In this document: positions 15,469-24,178 of the stretch, piece after piece
Numbering within the stretch: the stretch's first letter is position 1
Layout of the letters: each line of letters opens with the position of its first letter
Assembly: GCF_000526935.1 (NCBI RefSeq)
Contig: NZ_JAHA01000019.1
Coordinates: 186,001-250,000 of the forward strand
DNA: 64,000 nt
DNA from: Butyrivibrio sp. FCS014
GTDB taxonomy: Bacteria > Bacillota > Clostridia > Lachnospirales > Lachnospiraceae
Direction of reading: 5' to 3'
Made by a program: the position numbers and the translations under genes
Notes under the pieces: model-generated
Databases searched by the model: none
What the model was told of the DNA's origin: nothing
Seen by the model: the letters and a program-made list of their open reading frames with translations, nothing else

Positions 15469-17820
15469 TTAAACACCGAAGGCTATCAAGAGCAACTTTA
15501 CTAAATATGCGACAATCCACGCCACCAGACACTGCCACAAAACAGTGAATATTGCCCACTTTCCGTTCATCTCTCTCTTGATGGTGGAAACAGCTGCTAC
15601 GCAAGGTGTGTACAGAAGGCTGAAAACCAGCATGGTTACTGCGCCTTGGGCTGTCAGAGCAGATGCGATTCCGCCCTCTTCCGCAAAAAGAACTTCCAGG
15701 GTTGATACCACACTCTCTTTTGCCATAAATCCTGAGATCAGGGATGTGACAATTCTCCAGTCCCCAAGTCCAAGAGGCGCAAATACGGGAGCAATGCTTC
15801 CAGCAAGTGTTGCAAGAATACTGGCGCTGGAGTCTTCAACCAGGTTGAAGTGAAGGTCAAAGCTCTGAAGGAACCACACGATGATGGTTGCAACAAAGAT
15901 AACCGAGAAGGCCCTCTGAAGGAAGTCCTTGGCTTTCTCCCAAAGAAGCAGCCTTACGTTCTTGGCTCCCGGCATACGGTAGCTTGGAAGCTCCATTACG
16001 AAAGGAACTGCCTCGCCCCTGAAAATGCTGAGTTTCATAACAAGTGCCGCCAGAACTCCAACTATAATTCCAAGTACATAGAGCCCTGTCATGATAAGTC
16101 CGCCTCTTCCGGGGAAGAATGCATTTACAAAGAATGCATAAATAGGCACCTTGGCACTGCAGCTCATGAACGGGGTCAAAAGAATCGTCATCTTCCTGTC
16201 ACGTTCGCTGGGAAGGGTTCTTGTGGACATTACCGCAGGAACGGTACATCCAAAGCCGATAAGCATGGGAACAATACTTCTTCCCGAAAGGCCGATCCTT
16301 CTCAGGATCTTATCCATAACAAAGGCAACTCTTGCGATATATCCGCTGTCCTCCATGAGCGAAAGGAAGAAGAACAGTGTAATGATGATAGGGATAAAGC
16401 TAAGTACGCTTCCAACACCTGCAAATACGCCGTCCACCACAAGTCCGTGGACCACCGGGTTTACTCCGGCTCTTTCCAAAAGAGCTGACACCTCAGCTGT
16501 CAATGCATCGATACCCATTTCAAGGATTCCCTGAAGGAAAGCACCTATGACGTTGAAGGTAAGGAAGAATACCAGCCCCATTATCAGAATGAAAGCGGGA
16601 ATTGCTGTGTATTTGCCCGTAAGGATCCTGTCTATCTTCTCGCTTCGGATATGCTCCTTGCTCTTTCGGGGCTTTACAACCGTCTTGGAGCAAACCTTAT
16701 CTATGAAATCGAACCTCATGTCTGCGATGGCAGCGCTTCTGTCAAGACCGCGCTCCTTCTCCATCTGCTGAATGATGTTCTCCAATATATCTTTTTCCTT
16801 GTCATCAAGGGAGAGCTTTTCAACAATGAGCTGATCTCCCTCCACCACCTTGGTAGCGGCAAATCTCTTGGGAATGCCCTCTCTTCTGGCATGATCCTCA
16901 ATTAGATGCTCAACCGCGTGGATACATCTATGGACCGCGCCGCCATAGGCATTCTCATCGCAGAAATCGTTGATGAGGGGTTTCTCCTGATAGTGAGCGA
17001 TATGTATGGCGTGGCTTACCAGCTCGTCAACGCCCTTGTTTAACGATGCGGAGATGGGAACCACGGGAACTCCCAGCATATCCTCCATAACGTTGATCTT
17101 GATGGTTCCGCCGTTGCCGCTGACCTCATCCATCATGTTAAGGGCCACAACCACGGGAATATTCATCTCAAGAAGCTGCATGGTCAGATACAGGTTTCTC
17201 TCGATATTGGTGGCATCAACGATGTTTATGATAGCCTTGGGATGATTCTCCAAAACAAAGTTTCTTGAAACAATCTCCTCACTGCTGTAGGGAGACATTG
17301 AATAGATTCCGGGAAGGTCTGTGACCATGGTGTTGGGGTGTCCTTTGATAGCGCCATCCTTCCTGTCCACGGTAACTCCCGGGAAGTTGCCCACATGCTG
17401 ATTGGAACCTGTCAGCTGGTTGAAAAGAGTCGTCTTCCCGCTGTTCTGATTTCCTACAAGAGCATAGGTAAGAAGTGTGTCCGCAGGAAGGGGATTCTCA
17501 TGCTTCTTGTCATGGAATTTGCCTCCTTCTCCAAGTCCCGGGTGAGAATAAGTATCGCCTTCAACGGCGGTCCTTACATCTCCCCCGATGTCATCCTTAA
17601 CCCTTGTAACTTCTATCTTCTCTGCATCCGCAAGACGCAGCGTAAGTTCATATCCATGGAGCCTAAGCTCTATGGGATCTCCCATTGGAGCGTATTTAAC
17701 CACCTTTATCTTCGCTCCGGGAATTACACCCATATCAAGAAAGTGCTGACGGAGAGCTCCCTCTCCACCAACAACGGTAACCTGGGCACTCTCGCCCACC
17801 TTTATGTCCTTTAATGTCAT
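15469..17820 (-). CDS. feoB: Fused FeoA-FeoB ferrous iron transporter
   Basis: 783 residues. Residues 1-75 are a FeoA-type SH3-like domain (MTLKDIKVGESAQVTVVGG). A linker leads to the FeoB G domain: G1 GNQNSGKT (123-130), switch GNFPGVTVD, G3 DLPG (168-171) and G4 NMMD (228-231). After the GDI-like helical part come the membrane gates and about eight hydrophobic helices, with GCTVPAVMSTRTLPSERDR and CSAKVPIYAFF as Gate-type signatures. It moves Fe2+ across the cytoplasmic membrane. Fusion of FeoA to FeoB is known in Firmicutes and Bacteroidetes; no FeoC is seen. It is followed by a DtxR-like regulator. The upstream region has a GAAGTC-TTTTTT-GACTTC palindrome that could be an operator. Confidence 0.94.
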   Translation of the reverse strand: MTLKDIKVGESAQVTVVGGEGALRQHFLDMGVIPGAKIKVVKYAPMGDPIELRLHGYELTLRLADAEKIEVTRVKDDIGGDVRTAVEGDTYSHPGLGEGGKFHDKKHENPLPADTLLTYALVGNQNSGKTTLFNQLTGSNQHVGNFPGVTVDRKDGAIKGHPNTMVTDLPGIYSMSPYSSEEIVSRNFVLENHPKAIINIVDATNIERNLYLTMQLLEMNIPVVVALNMMDEVSGNGGTIKINVMEDMLGVPVVPISASLNKGVDELVSHAIHIAHYQEKPLINDFCDENAYGGAVHRCIHAVEHLIEDHARREGIPKRFAATKVVEGDQLIVEKLSLDDKEKDILENIIQQMEKERGLDRSAAIADMRFDFIDKVCSKTVVKPRKSKEHIRSEKIDRILTGKYTAIPAFILIMGLVFFLTFNVIGAFLQGILEMGIDALTAEVSALLERAGVNPVVHGLVVDGVFAGVGSVLSFIPIIITLFFFLSLMEDSGYIARVAFVMDKILRRIGLSGRSIVPMLIGFGCTVPAVMSTRTLPSERDRKMTILLTPFMSCSAKVPIYAFFVNAFFPGRGGLIMTGLYVLGIIVGVLAALVMKLSIFRGEAVPFVMELPSYRMPGAKNVRLLLWEKAKDFLQRAFSVIFVATIIVWFLQSFDLHFNLVEDSSASILATLAGSIAPVFAPLGLGDWRIVTSLISGFMAKESVVSTLEVLFAEEGGIASALTAQGAVTMLVFSLLYTPCVAAVSTIKREMNGKWAIFTVLWQCLVAWIVAYLVKLLLIAFGV

Positions 17821-17851
17821 TAGAAAATCTCCACTACCCTAAAATTAGATT

Positions 17852-17869
17852 GAAGTCTTTTTTGACTTC
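17852..17869. promoter_or_regulatory. Palindrome upstream of feoAB, candidate operator
   Basis: GAAGTC (17852-17857), six T, then GACTTC (17864-17869) sits about 30-50 bp before the feoAB start, between the rny terminator and the gene. It does not match the classic DtxR/IdeR box, so the binding protein is unknown. Confidence 0.35.
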
Positions 17870-17873
17870 CTGC

Positions 17874-17920
17874 CAAAAAGAAAAGAGGTTATCCTCACAT
17901 GTATATAGGATAACCTCTTT
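17874..17920 (-). terminator. Rho-independent terminator after rny
   Basis: On the minus strand AAAGAGGTTATCC pairs with GGATAACCTCTTT over a 13-base loop and is followed by TCTTTTT. It ends the rny transcript about 30 bp after the stop codon. Confidence 0.85.
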
Positions 17921-17945
17921 AGTTCTTTTTTGCAAAAAGATATGA

Positions 17946-19493
17946 TTACTTGGCGTAATCTGTTGCACGGCTCTCTCTGATGATATTAACCTTGATCTGT
18001 CCGGGATATTCCATCTCGTTCTCGATCTTCTTGGCAATCTCACGAGCCATGATAACCATATCCTCGTCTGAAACCTGCTCAGGAACTACCATTACTCTGA
18101 CCTCACGACCGGCCTGGATAGCAAAGGAGTGATCAACTCCCTTAAAGCTGTTTGTGATATCCTCGAGTTCTTTTAATCTTGATGTGTAAGTCTCAAGTGT
18201 TTCTCTTCTAGCTCCGGGTCTTGCTGATGAAATTGTATCAGCAGCCTGTACAAGAACAGCTATAAGAGACTGGGGCTCAGTGTCACCGTGGTGAGCCTCT
18301 ACTGCATTTATTACAGTCTGAGATTCCTTGTACTTGCGGCAGATGTCTACGCCGAGCTGTACATGTGAACCTTCAAGTTCGTGGTCGACAGCCTTTCCTA
18401 TATCATGCAGGAAACCTGCCCTCTTTGCCACACGAACATCAAGTCCGAGCTCTGATGCCATAAGTCCGCACAGCTGTGCAACTTCTACAGAATGCTTCAG
18501 ACAATTCTGTCCGTAGCTGGTTCTGAACATCATACGGCCCATGATCTTGATAACTTCCGGATGAAGTCCGTGAACACCTGCCTCGATAGCGGCATTCTCA
18601 CCTTCCTCCTTGATCTTGGCGGCAACTTCCTTCTGTGCCTTCTCGACCATTTCCTCAATCCTTGCGGGATGAATACGTCCGTCCACGATAAGCTTCTCAA
18701 GGGCGATACGTGCCACCTCTCTGCGGATGGGATCAAATCCGGAAATAACTACAGCCTCAGGTGTATCGTCGATAATAAGATCAACACCTGTCATGGTCTC
18801 AAGGGTTCTGATGTTACGACCCTCTCTACCAATGATACGGCCCTTCATTTCATCATTTGGTAACTGAACGACAGAAATTGTAGTCTCGGAAACGTGATCT
18901 GCTGCGCAGCGCTGGATAGCGTTCACAACTATTTCCTTGGCTCTCTTATCTGCCTCTTCCTTAGCCTCAGCTTCCATGTTCTTGATCATGATAGCTGATT
19001 CATGCTTCACATCATCTTCTACGATCTTTAAAAGATACTCTTTTGCCTGCTCGGAGGTTAAGCCAGAGATTTTTTCCAGTTCCTGCAGTCTCTGCTCGTT
19101 TAGTTTCGCAACCTCGTCACTCTTCTTGTTTAAAGCCGTCTCACGGTCATTTAAACTCTGCTCTTTCCTCTCGATCGCTTCGGATCTCTTCTCGACGTTC
19201 TCCTCTTTCTGCTGAACACGCCTCTCTGCGCGCTGTACCTCGTTTCTGCGGTCCTTAACTTCCTTCTCAAGTTCGTTACGGGTCTTAAGAGACTCTTCCT
19301 TAACTTCAAGGAGTTTCTCACGCTTGGTTTCTTCAGCGGTCTTGAGGGCTTCGTCGATAATCTTTCTTGCCCTCTCCTCAGCACTGCCAATCTTGCCGTC
19401 CGCTACCTTCTTGTGATAATTCTGTGCAAGAATCCAGGTAACAAGAGCAGTGATGACAAGAGTTGCTACTACTGCAATTATAACAGGGATCAT
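17946..19493 (-). CDS. rny: Ribonuclease Y
   Basis: 515 residues, normal for RNase Y. An N-terminal membrane helix ([19 protein letters not shown]) is followed by about 150 residues of charged coiled coil, a KH domain with [17 protein letters not shown] (about 212-228), and an HD hydrolase domain with [12 protein letters not shown] and [10 protein letters not shown]. It is a membrane-tethered endoribonuclease that starts mRNA decay in Firmicutes. AAGGAGGTG lies 8 bases before the ATG and a good sigma-A-type promoter sits upstream. Downstream comes a terminator, so it seems monocistronic. Confidence 0.96.
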   Translation of the reverse strand: MIPVIIAVVATLVITALVTWILAQNYHKKVADGKIGSAEERARKIIDEALKTAEETKREKLLEVKEESLKTRNELEKEVKDRRNEVQRAERRVQQKEENVEKRSEAIERKEQSLNDRETALNKKSDEVAKLNEQRLQELEKISGLTSEQAKEYLLKIVEDDVKHESAIMIKNMEAEAKEEADKRAKEIVVNAIQRCAADHVSETTISVVQLPNDEMKGRIIGREGRNIRTLETMTGVDLIIDDTPEAVVISGFDPIRREVARIALEKLIVDGRIHPARIEEMVEKAQKEVAAKIKEEGENAAIEAGVHGLHPEVIKIMGRMMFRTSYGQNCLKHSVEVAQLCGLMASELGLDVRVAKRAGFLHDIGKAVDHELEGSHVQLGVDICRKYKESQTVINAVEAHHGDTEPQSLIAVLVQAADTISSARPGARRETLETYTSRLKELEDITNSFKGVDHSFAIQAGREVRVMVVPEQVSDEDMVIMAREIAKKIENEMEYPGQIKVNIIRESRATDYAK

Positions 19494-19587
19494 TACAGGA
19501 GCACCTCCTTATTCAATTTTCATTGTACAATATTTTGTATAGTTAGCTATAAATAAGCGCACTAATATACAAGATTACAACAGATTA

Positions 19588-19616
19588 ATTCTACCTTGTA
19601 TACAATTTGATGTCAA
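19588..19616 (-). promoter_or_regulatory. Promoter of rny
   Basis: On the minus strand -35 TTGACA (19616-19611), a 17-base spacer and -10 TAGAAT (19593-19588). The implied 5' leader is about 90 nt. The gap 19494-19667 holds nothing else that I recognise. Confidence 0.75.
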
Positions 19617-19667
19617 TAGATGAAAGCGGAACATCAAACACATTTCTTGTATGTCGGCTTATTATTT

Positions 19668-20279
19668 TCAATCTTCAGAAATTGCTTTTCTTATAAGTGA
19701 CATGGGAAAACCACGTCTTAAAAGAAATCCCATTATCTTCTGTTTCTCTTTGAGGTCGCTGTTATCCGGATCATAATGCTTCTTGATAAGAAGGCTCCTT
19801 ATCTGTTCAAGCTCAGCTTCTCCGTCATCTCCGGCATACAGCTCTTCCATTGCATCTGAAATAATATCCTTGGCTATTCCCTTCCCCATAAGATCCTGCA
19901 TGATACGGGCTCTGCTGCGGCTCTCCATGTGATAGGAAATGTAGTCTCTTGCATAGCGGTCATCATCAAGGTATTTGTAGGACTTTACATAATCTATGGC
20001 CTCGTCAATGATGTCTTCGGGGTAAAGTCCCTCCTGCAGCTTGTCCCGAAGCTGCCTCTCTGTATAGTCCCTCTTCTGGAGAAGGTTCATGGCACGGAGC
20101 TTGCAGCGTTTTGGAAGAAGGTCCTCTGTTATCTGCCTGTAAGCGGCGTAGTCCAGTTCCAGCCCTTCCTTGACCTTATACTCCCTGAGTTCGCCCTTAT
20201 ATAATACAAAAGCAAACTCTCCATCAAGAAATATCTTAACCCTTTTCTTATCAAGCTCTCTAAGCTCTGAAACCACCAT
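19668..20279 (-). CDS. recX: RecX regulatory protein
   Basis: 203 residues made of three-helix RecX repeats. RDYTERQLRDKLQE and DDDRYARDYISYHMESRSRARIM (split over about 88-125) are typical RecX wording, and the C-terminus has EKQKIMGFLLRRGFP. RecX binds RecA filaments and modulates recombinase activity. It lies 115 bp downstream of recA on the same strand, separated by a GC-rich hairpin with a short T run. That probably lowers recX expression relative to recA, as in other bacteria. The ribosome-binding site (GGGGGAT) is imperfect. Confidence 0.93.
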   Translation of the reverse strand: MVVSELRELDKKRVKIFLDGEFAFVLYKGELREYKVKEGLELDYAAYRQITEDLLPKRCKLRAMNLLQKRDYTERQLRDKLQEGLYPEDIIDEAIDYVKSYKYLDDDRYARDYISYHMESRSRARIMQDLMGKGIAKDIISDAMEELYAGDDGEAELEQIRSLLIKKHYDPDNSDLKEKQKIMGFLLRRGFPMSLIRKAISED

Positions 20280-20304
20280 ATTCAGGAAATCCCCCTATAT
20301 TACA

Positions 20305-20337
20305 AATCCCCCGAAAATAAATGATTCTCGGGGGATT
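20305..20337 (-). terminator. Hairpin between recA and recX, partial terminator
   Basis: On the minus strand AATCCCCCGA (20337-20328) pairs with TCGGGGGATT (20314-20305). It is followed by TTTGTAATA, a weak U-tract, so partial read-through into recX is expected. The GGGGGATT word of the descending arm recurs just upstream of recX in its ribosome-binding region. Confidence 0.65.
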
Positions 20338-20394
20338 CTATCACTTTATTGTCTGCCCATGGCTGATACGACATGGCAGTTCAACTCATTACGA

Positions 20395-21465
20395 TCAGGC
20401 CTTTGTTGCCTTCTTCTTAGCTGCCTTTTCTTCTGTATCCTCAGATGCTGCTGCAGAAGCTACGCCGCTTCCCTGAAGTCCGAAGTGCTCTCTAACCTTA
20501 GCCTCGATCTCATCGCGAACATCGGGGTTATTCTCAAGGAAGAGCTTGGCGTTCTCACGGCCCTGTCCGATCTTATCTCCGCCGTACTGATACCATGCAC
20601 CGCTCTTATTGACAATATCAACGCTTGCTGCAAGATCAAGGATATCACCGGTTGCGGAGATTCCCTTACCGAACATGATATCGAACTCCGCCTCCTTGAA
20701 GGGAGGAGCCACCTTGTTCTTAACTACCTTAACTCTTGTTCTGTTACCGATAACCTCGCCGTTCTGCTTGATGGCCTCGATACGACGTACATCCATTCTT
20801 ACTGATGAGTAGAACTTAAGGGCACGTCCACCGGTTGTGGTCTCGGGATTACCGAACATAACACCAACCTTCTCACGGAGCTGGTTGATAAATACTACTG
20901 TACAGTTAGACTTGCTGATAACAGCTGTCAGCTTACGAAGAGCCTGGGACATAAGTCTTGCCTGAAGTCCCACGTGGGAATCACCCATATCTCCGTCGAT
21001 CTCAGCCTTGGGAACCAGGGCTGCAACTGAGTCAACAACTACTATATCGATGGCGCCGGAGCGGACCATGGTCTCTGTGATCTCAAGAGCCTGCTCACCG
21101 CTGTCGGGCTGTGAAATGTAAAGGTTATCGATGTCTACACCGATGTTCTTGGCATATACAGGGTCCAGAGCATGTTCTGCATCAATGAATCCTGCGATTC
21201 CGCCTCTCTTCTGTACCTCAGCGATCATATGAAGGGTTACTGTGGTCTTACCACTGGACTCAGGTCCGTAGATCTCCACGATCCTTCCCTTAGGGATGCC
21301 TCCAAGGCCAAGTGCAATATCAAGACTCAACGAACCTGTAGGAATGGTCTCTACATTCATGGTATCTGTTGAATCTCCCAGCTTCATGACAGCTCCCTTG
21401 CCGAACTGCTTCTCAATCTGACCAAGGGCCGCGTCTAATGCCTTCTGTTTCTCTTCTCTTTCCAT
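20395..21465 (-). CDS. recA: RecA recombinase
   Basis: 356 residues, standard length. Walker [10 protein letters not shown] (about 66-74), Walker [11 protein letters not shown], the L1/L2 DNA loops and [22 protein letters not shown] are all intact. The C-terminal 30 residues end in a Lys/Ala-rich tail ([12 protein letters not shown]). It forms ATP-dependent filaments on single-stranded DNA for recombination and LexA cleavage. AAGGAGG lies 4-5 bases before the ATG. The promoter overlaps two LexA-like boxes, so it should be SOS-induced. recX follows in the same direction. Confidence 0.98.
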   Translation of the reverse strand: MEREEKQKALDAALGQIEKQFGKGAVMKLGDSTDTMNVETIPTGSLSLDIALGLGGIPKGRIVEIYGPESSGKTTVTLHMIAEVQKRGGIAGFIDAEHALDPVYAKNIGVDIDNLYISQPDSGEQALEITETMVRSGAIDIVVVDSVAALVPKAEIDGDMGDSHVGLQARLMSQALRKLTAVISKSNCTVVFINQLREKVGVMFGNPETTTGGRALKFYSSVRMDVRRIEAIKQNGEVIGNRTRVKVVKNKVAPPFKEAEFDIMFGKGISATGDILDLAASVDIVNKSGAWYQYGGDKIGQGRENAKLFLENNPDVRDEIEAKVREHFGLQGSGVASAAASEDTEEKAAKKKATKA

Positions 21466-21479
21466 ACTGCCTCCTTCAA

Positions 21480-21531
21480 GAACATCCGTTCGTTATATCT
21501 ATAATATAAAACAGATGTTCGATTGTGTCAA
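21480..21531 (-). promoter_or_regulatory. recA promoter with two LexA (SOS) boxes
   Basis: On the minus strand -35 TTGACA (21531-21526), a 17-base spacer and -10 TATATT (21508-21503). A box CGAACATCTGTT (21521-21510) lies inside the spacer and a second, CGAACGGATGTTC (21492-21480), between the -10 and the ribosome-binding site. Both fit the Firmicutes pattern CGAAC-N4-GTTCG, the first with end mismatches. Confidence 0.8.
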
Positions 21532-21640
21532 TAAAATTTTAGAACAAAAATTCGAAAGATCTTTGCTTAAATAAAAAATGCTGAATTTCCGGCAGAAACG
21601 CCAGACATAAAATAGATATGTATTTCCCCATTAACATACA

Positions 21641-21670
21641 CAAGTCATTGCCGGGACCGACAATGACTTG
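21641..21670. other. Perfect 10-bp stem-loop downstream of the coiled-coil gene
   Basis: CAAGTCATTG (21641-21650) is complementary to CAATGACTTG (21661-21670) with a 10-base loop. It could end transcription of the gene at 21718-22254, but neither side has a T run, so it is left as an unassigned structure. Confidence 0.5.
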
Positions 21671-21717
21671 AATACAATAGCACATATTTACATTACTGTC
21701 AAAGCATCCCCAAAACC

Positions 21718-22254
21718 TTACGCCTTCATGCTGATGTCATACTGTCTGCACAAAACGCTGTACTCCTCGTTTATAAGCTGAACCATGTAGGAATCTCCGC
21801 TTATATTGTCGGGATGGAACATCTTCATGAGATCCTTGTATCTCTTCTTGAGGGTAAGGGCGCTGTTTACGCCTCTGAACAGAAGATCCAGAGCATCGTA
21901 TTCATCCTCGCGCTGGTAAGCCTTTTCTCTCTCCAGTCTGATGAATTCGCTCTCAAGCTTCTTCTTGTCGGCATTGAGCTGATCAAACCCGTTGTTGAGG
22001 ATCTTAAGTCTCTGATCAAACAGAGCCTTGTCATTGTTGAGCTTCTTGGTTGCGTTCTCAAGCTTCCTCTCAGCCGCATCCATTCTGTCCTTGAAGGCCA
22101 GTTCCTCCTCTTCGAGTCTTGCATATCTCTCGCAAAGAGCGCTCTCCTGGTTCTCCAGCCTTACACTCTCCTTGAAAAGCCAGACGCGAAGCTGCGCAAG
22201 CTCATCCTCAGTACCGTTTAAGATTATCTCTTCTAAATTTCTTCTCTCTTCCAT
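21718..22254 (-). CDS. Coiled-coil protein with C-terminal J-domain-like segment
   Basis: About 178 residues. The start ATG at 22254 (MEERRNLEEI) has AGGTGG about 8 bases upstream; a GTG at 22266 is the alternative. Residues 1-115 are strongly charged and heptad-like (LARLEEEELAFKDRM, ERKLENATKKLNNDK), a coiled coil. The last 60 residues read KKRYKDLMKMFHPDN, then SYMVQLINEEYSVL, which looks like helix II, the HPD loop and helix III of a J domain. That would let it recruit DnaK; the J assignment is inferred from the HPD motif and helix spacing. It has no signal or membrane helix. Confidence 0.75.
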   Translation of the reverse strand: MEERRNLEEIILNGTEDELAQLRVWLFKESVRLENQESALCERYARLEEEELAFKDRMDAAERKLENATKKLNNDKALFDQRLKILNNGFDQLNADKKKLESEFIRLEREKAYQREDEYDALDLLFRGVNSALTLKKRYKDLMKMFHPDNISGDSYMVQLINEEYSVLCRQYDISMKA

Positions 22255-22284
22255 AAGGGCCCCCACCTTTCGGAAAGGCTAGAA

Positions 22285-22683
22285 TTACTGTTCCTTCTTC
22301 TCCTCGGGAAAAGCAATCTCTACTGCCGAATCACTGTCCATCATATCTTCCTTCTTGGAAGAAATACGGTCCATAACATCGGGAACAAGATCAAGGATCT
22401 TGGTAACCGCATCCTGATTCTTGATATTTACAAGCTTGGTGGAACCATTCTTGATAATAAGGACTGCGCTGGGTGACATCTTAGCTCCGAATCCACCGCA
22501 TCCTCCATTCTTTTTATCGGCTGAAGTTGAGCCTGCCCCAACCCCAAACGAAACATCTACGAGGGGAAGAATAATTGTATCCCCCACCTTGGTGGGCTCC
22601 CCTACAACCGTCTTTGATGAAAGAATTGAGCTCATACCTGTAAGCAGTGACTCAACTACCCCGTTAAAATTACTTTCTGCCAT
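22285..22683 (-). CDS. ytfJ: YtfJ/GerW-family protein
   Basis: 132 residues, normal for the family. VVGEPTKVGDTIILPLVDVSFGVGAG (split over about 26-51) and GGCGGFGAKMSPSAVLII are the family hallmarks, including the glycine-rich segment. In Bacillus this protein is a forespore product needed for normal spore germination; its biochemical role is not known. It lies 19 bp downstream of the DUF2953 gene, the same neighbour pair (ytfI-ytfJ) seen in sporulating Firmicutes. Presence here does not prove that the organism sporulates, since non-sporulating Lachnospiraceae also keep the gene. Confidence 0.92.
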   Translation of the reverse strand: MAESNFNGVVESLLTGMSSILSSKTVVGEPTKVGDTIILPLVDVSFGVGAGSTSADKKNGGCGGFGAKMSPSAVLIIKNGSTKLVNIKNQDAVTKILDLVPDVMDRISSKKEDMMDSDSAVEIAFPEEKKEQ

Positions 22684-22702
22684 AACTTCCTCCTGCTATA
22701 TA

Positions 22703-23692
22703 TTATGAATTGATTATCTTCTTAAATCGTTTGATAACTCTCTTAACGTCACGGTTAAGATAAACCACCGCCGCCGACCAGACTATGGTAAACAGTCTGA
22801 TGTGGCCTTTCAAATGTACCTCACCCTCAAGGACCTTCTCCTCAAAATCCGGTGTGAAGTAAACCTTCTTATAAAGCTTGTGATAAAGTGCTCCGTAGGC
22901 TCCCATGAGTTCTGCCGTAAGAGCAGGATCCCCGCTTCCGAATACCACATCTGCCTTAAATTTATCAGGCATTATCATCTTAAGTATCTTCAAAAGCTTC
23001 TTCTTAACCAGGGTAAATGCCCTGTCAAAAGTCTCACTTTCAAGTGTGGTTTTAATCATACTTATCTTACCACAAACTCTAGATATTGTATATTGTAATT
23101 TTTCAAGCACATTTAGTGGTGTTTTCAGAATATTGTCGATGGAATCTATCACTTTCCAGATCACGTCCAGAATATTCTTAGGTTCACCATCTTCGGACTC
23201 ATCCTCTTTTCCCTGGTCAAAAGAGCCTTCACCTTCGCCGGAGCTTTCCGAAGAAGCGGTATCCTCCGGCTTAGCACTTTCCTGTTTGCCGCTGTCTTTC
23301 TTGCCCCGCTTTTTCTTTTCCTTCTTGTCCTTCTTGTCTTCGGCCTTTTCGGAGTCCTTGCCCTCTTCCTTGGAGTCCTTATCCTTGTCCTTGCCGGGCT
23401 TCTCCTTCTTGGGAAGTATCTTTATTCCGAAGATTCTTAAGGTGAATTCCTTGTTCTCGGGGAAATCCAGACCTCCTCTTATCACAAACAAAAGCCAGGA
23501 GAACCGCACTTTGGCGGATATCTTCTCCACATCAAAGTTATCAAGATCCGACCGCGGCACCGAGGCGTCCGCCTTATAACGAATAGGTGCAAACAGCACC
23601 AGTAGTAACAAAAGAAGTATCACTGCCAGGATCACCAGCAGCACAATTCCAATTATCTTTAAAACAGTTAAAATTCCGGTTAACAGAAGCAT
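22703..23692 (-). CDS. DUF2953 (YtfI-like) membrane protein
   Basis: 329 residues. An N-terminal hydrophobic stretch of about 30 residues (a run of Ile/Leu/Val) is followed by FAPIRYKADAS. The family core strands appear again after a long charged linker: ISMIKTTLESETFDRAF and DVVFGSGDPALTAELMGAYGALY. The linker (about residues 100-165) is unusually rich in Lys, Glu and Ser (DKKDKKEKKKRGKKD). Known members sit beside ytfJ and are linked to sporulation, without a defined activity. The gene order here supports the assignment. Confidence 0.88.
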   Translation of the reverse strand: MLLLTGILTVLKIIGIVLLVILAVILLLLLLVLFAPIRYKADASVPRSDLDNFDVEKISAKVRFSWLLFVIRGGLDFPENKEFTLRIFGIKILPKKEKPGKDKDKDSKEEGKDSEKAEDKKDKKEKKKRGKKDSGKQESAKPEDTASSESSGEGEGSFDQGKEDESEDGEPKNILDVIWKVIDSIDNILKTPLNVLEKLQYTISRVCGKISMIKTTLESETFDRAFTLVKKKLLKILKMIMPDKFKADVVFGSGDPALTAELMGAYGALYHKLYKKVYFTPDFEEKVLEGEVHLKGHIRLFTIVWSAAVVYLNRDVKRVIKRFKKIINS

Positions 23693-23712
23693 ATATACAC
23701 CAACCCTTAAGT

Positions 23713-24045
23713 TTATTCTGAGACTGACCCAAGATAGTCCACAAGCCGCCCTTCGTACCCGGCGGATACGGCGTCCTCTGTGATCTTCACAATAAGATCC
23801 AGGGCTTCCTTGTAGCTTCCGGCTATTCCGTAGACGTAGGCCGGATTTGATTTATAGTAGGGTTGTTTGAGGAGCATGCTGTTCACAATATCAAGCTGGT
23901 CGCAGGATGACATGGCACGCATGATGCAGAAGGTGCCAAGACCGCCCTTGCCGTGAAACAGCTGCCACTTGGCATACGTGTGCTTTTTGACTGATTCCCC
24001 GAAATACAGATTCTTGTGGAATCTGCAAAATCCCCTATTTTTCAT
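23713..24045 (-). CDS. Conserved-looking small protein of unknown function (110 aa)
   Basis: I do not recognise the family. The protein starts MKNRGFCRFHKNLYFGESVKK and contains AKWQLFHGKGGLGTFCIMRA and DQLDIVNSMLLKQPYYK. It has four cysteines and many basic and aromatic residues in the first half, no signal peptide and no membrane helix. It precedes ytfI by 20 bp on the same strand, so it may be the first gene of a ytfI-ytfJ transcript. The frame and position support a real gene. Confidence 0.65.
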   Translation of the reverse strand: MKNRGFCRFHKNLYFGESVKKHTYAKWQLFHGKGGLGTFCIMRAMSSCDQLDIVNSMLLKQPYYKSNPAYVYGIAGSYKEALDLIVKITEDAVSAGYEGRLVDYLGSVSE

Positions 24046-24178
24046 ACCGCAAAAAAATCTCCCAAATATCGATATTTACAACAAAAATCGTTTGTATACG
24101 GTCCTATAAAACGATATACTTATATTATCATAATGCTCATAATTTTTGAATTACGTTCTTTCACCTTCGGAGGTGTGC

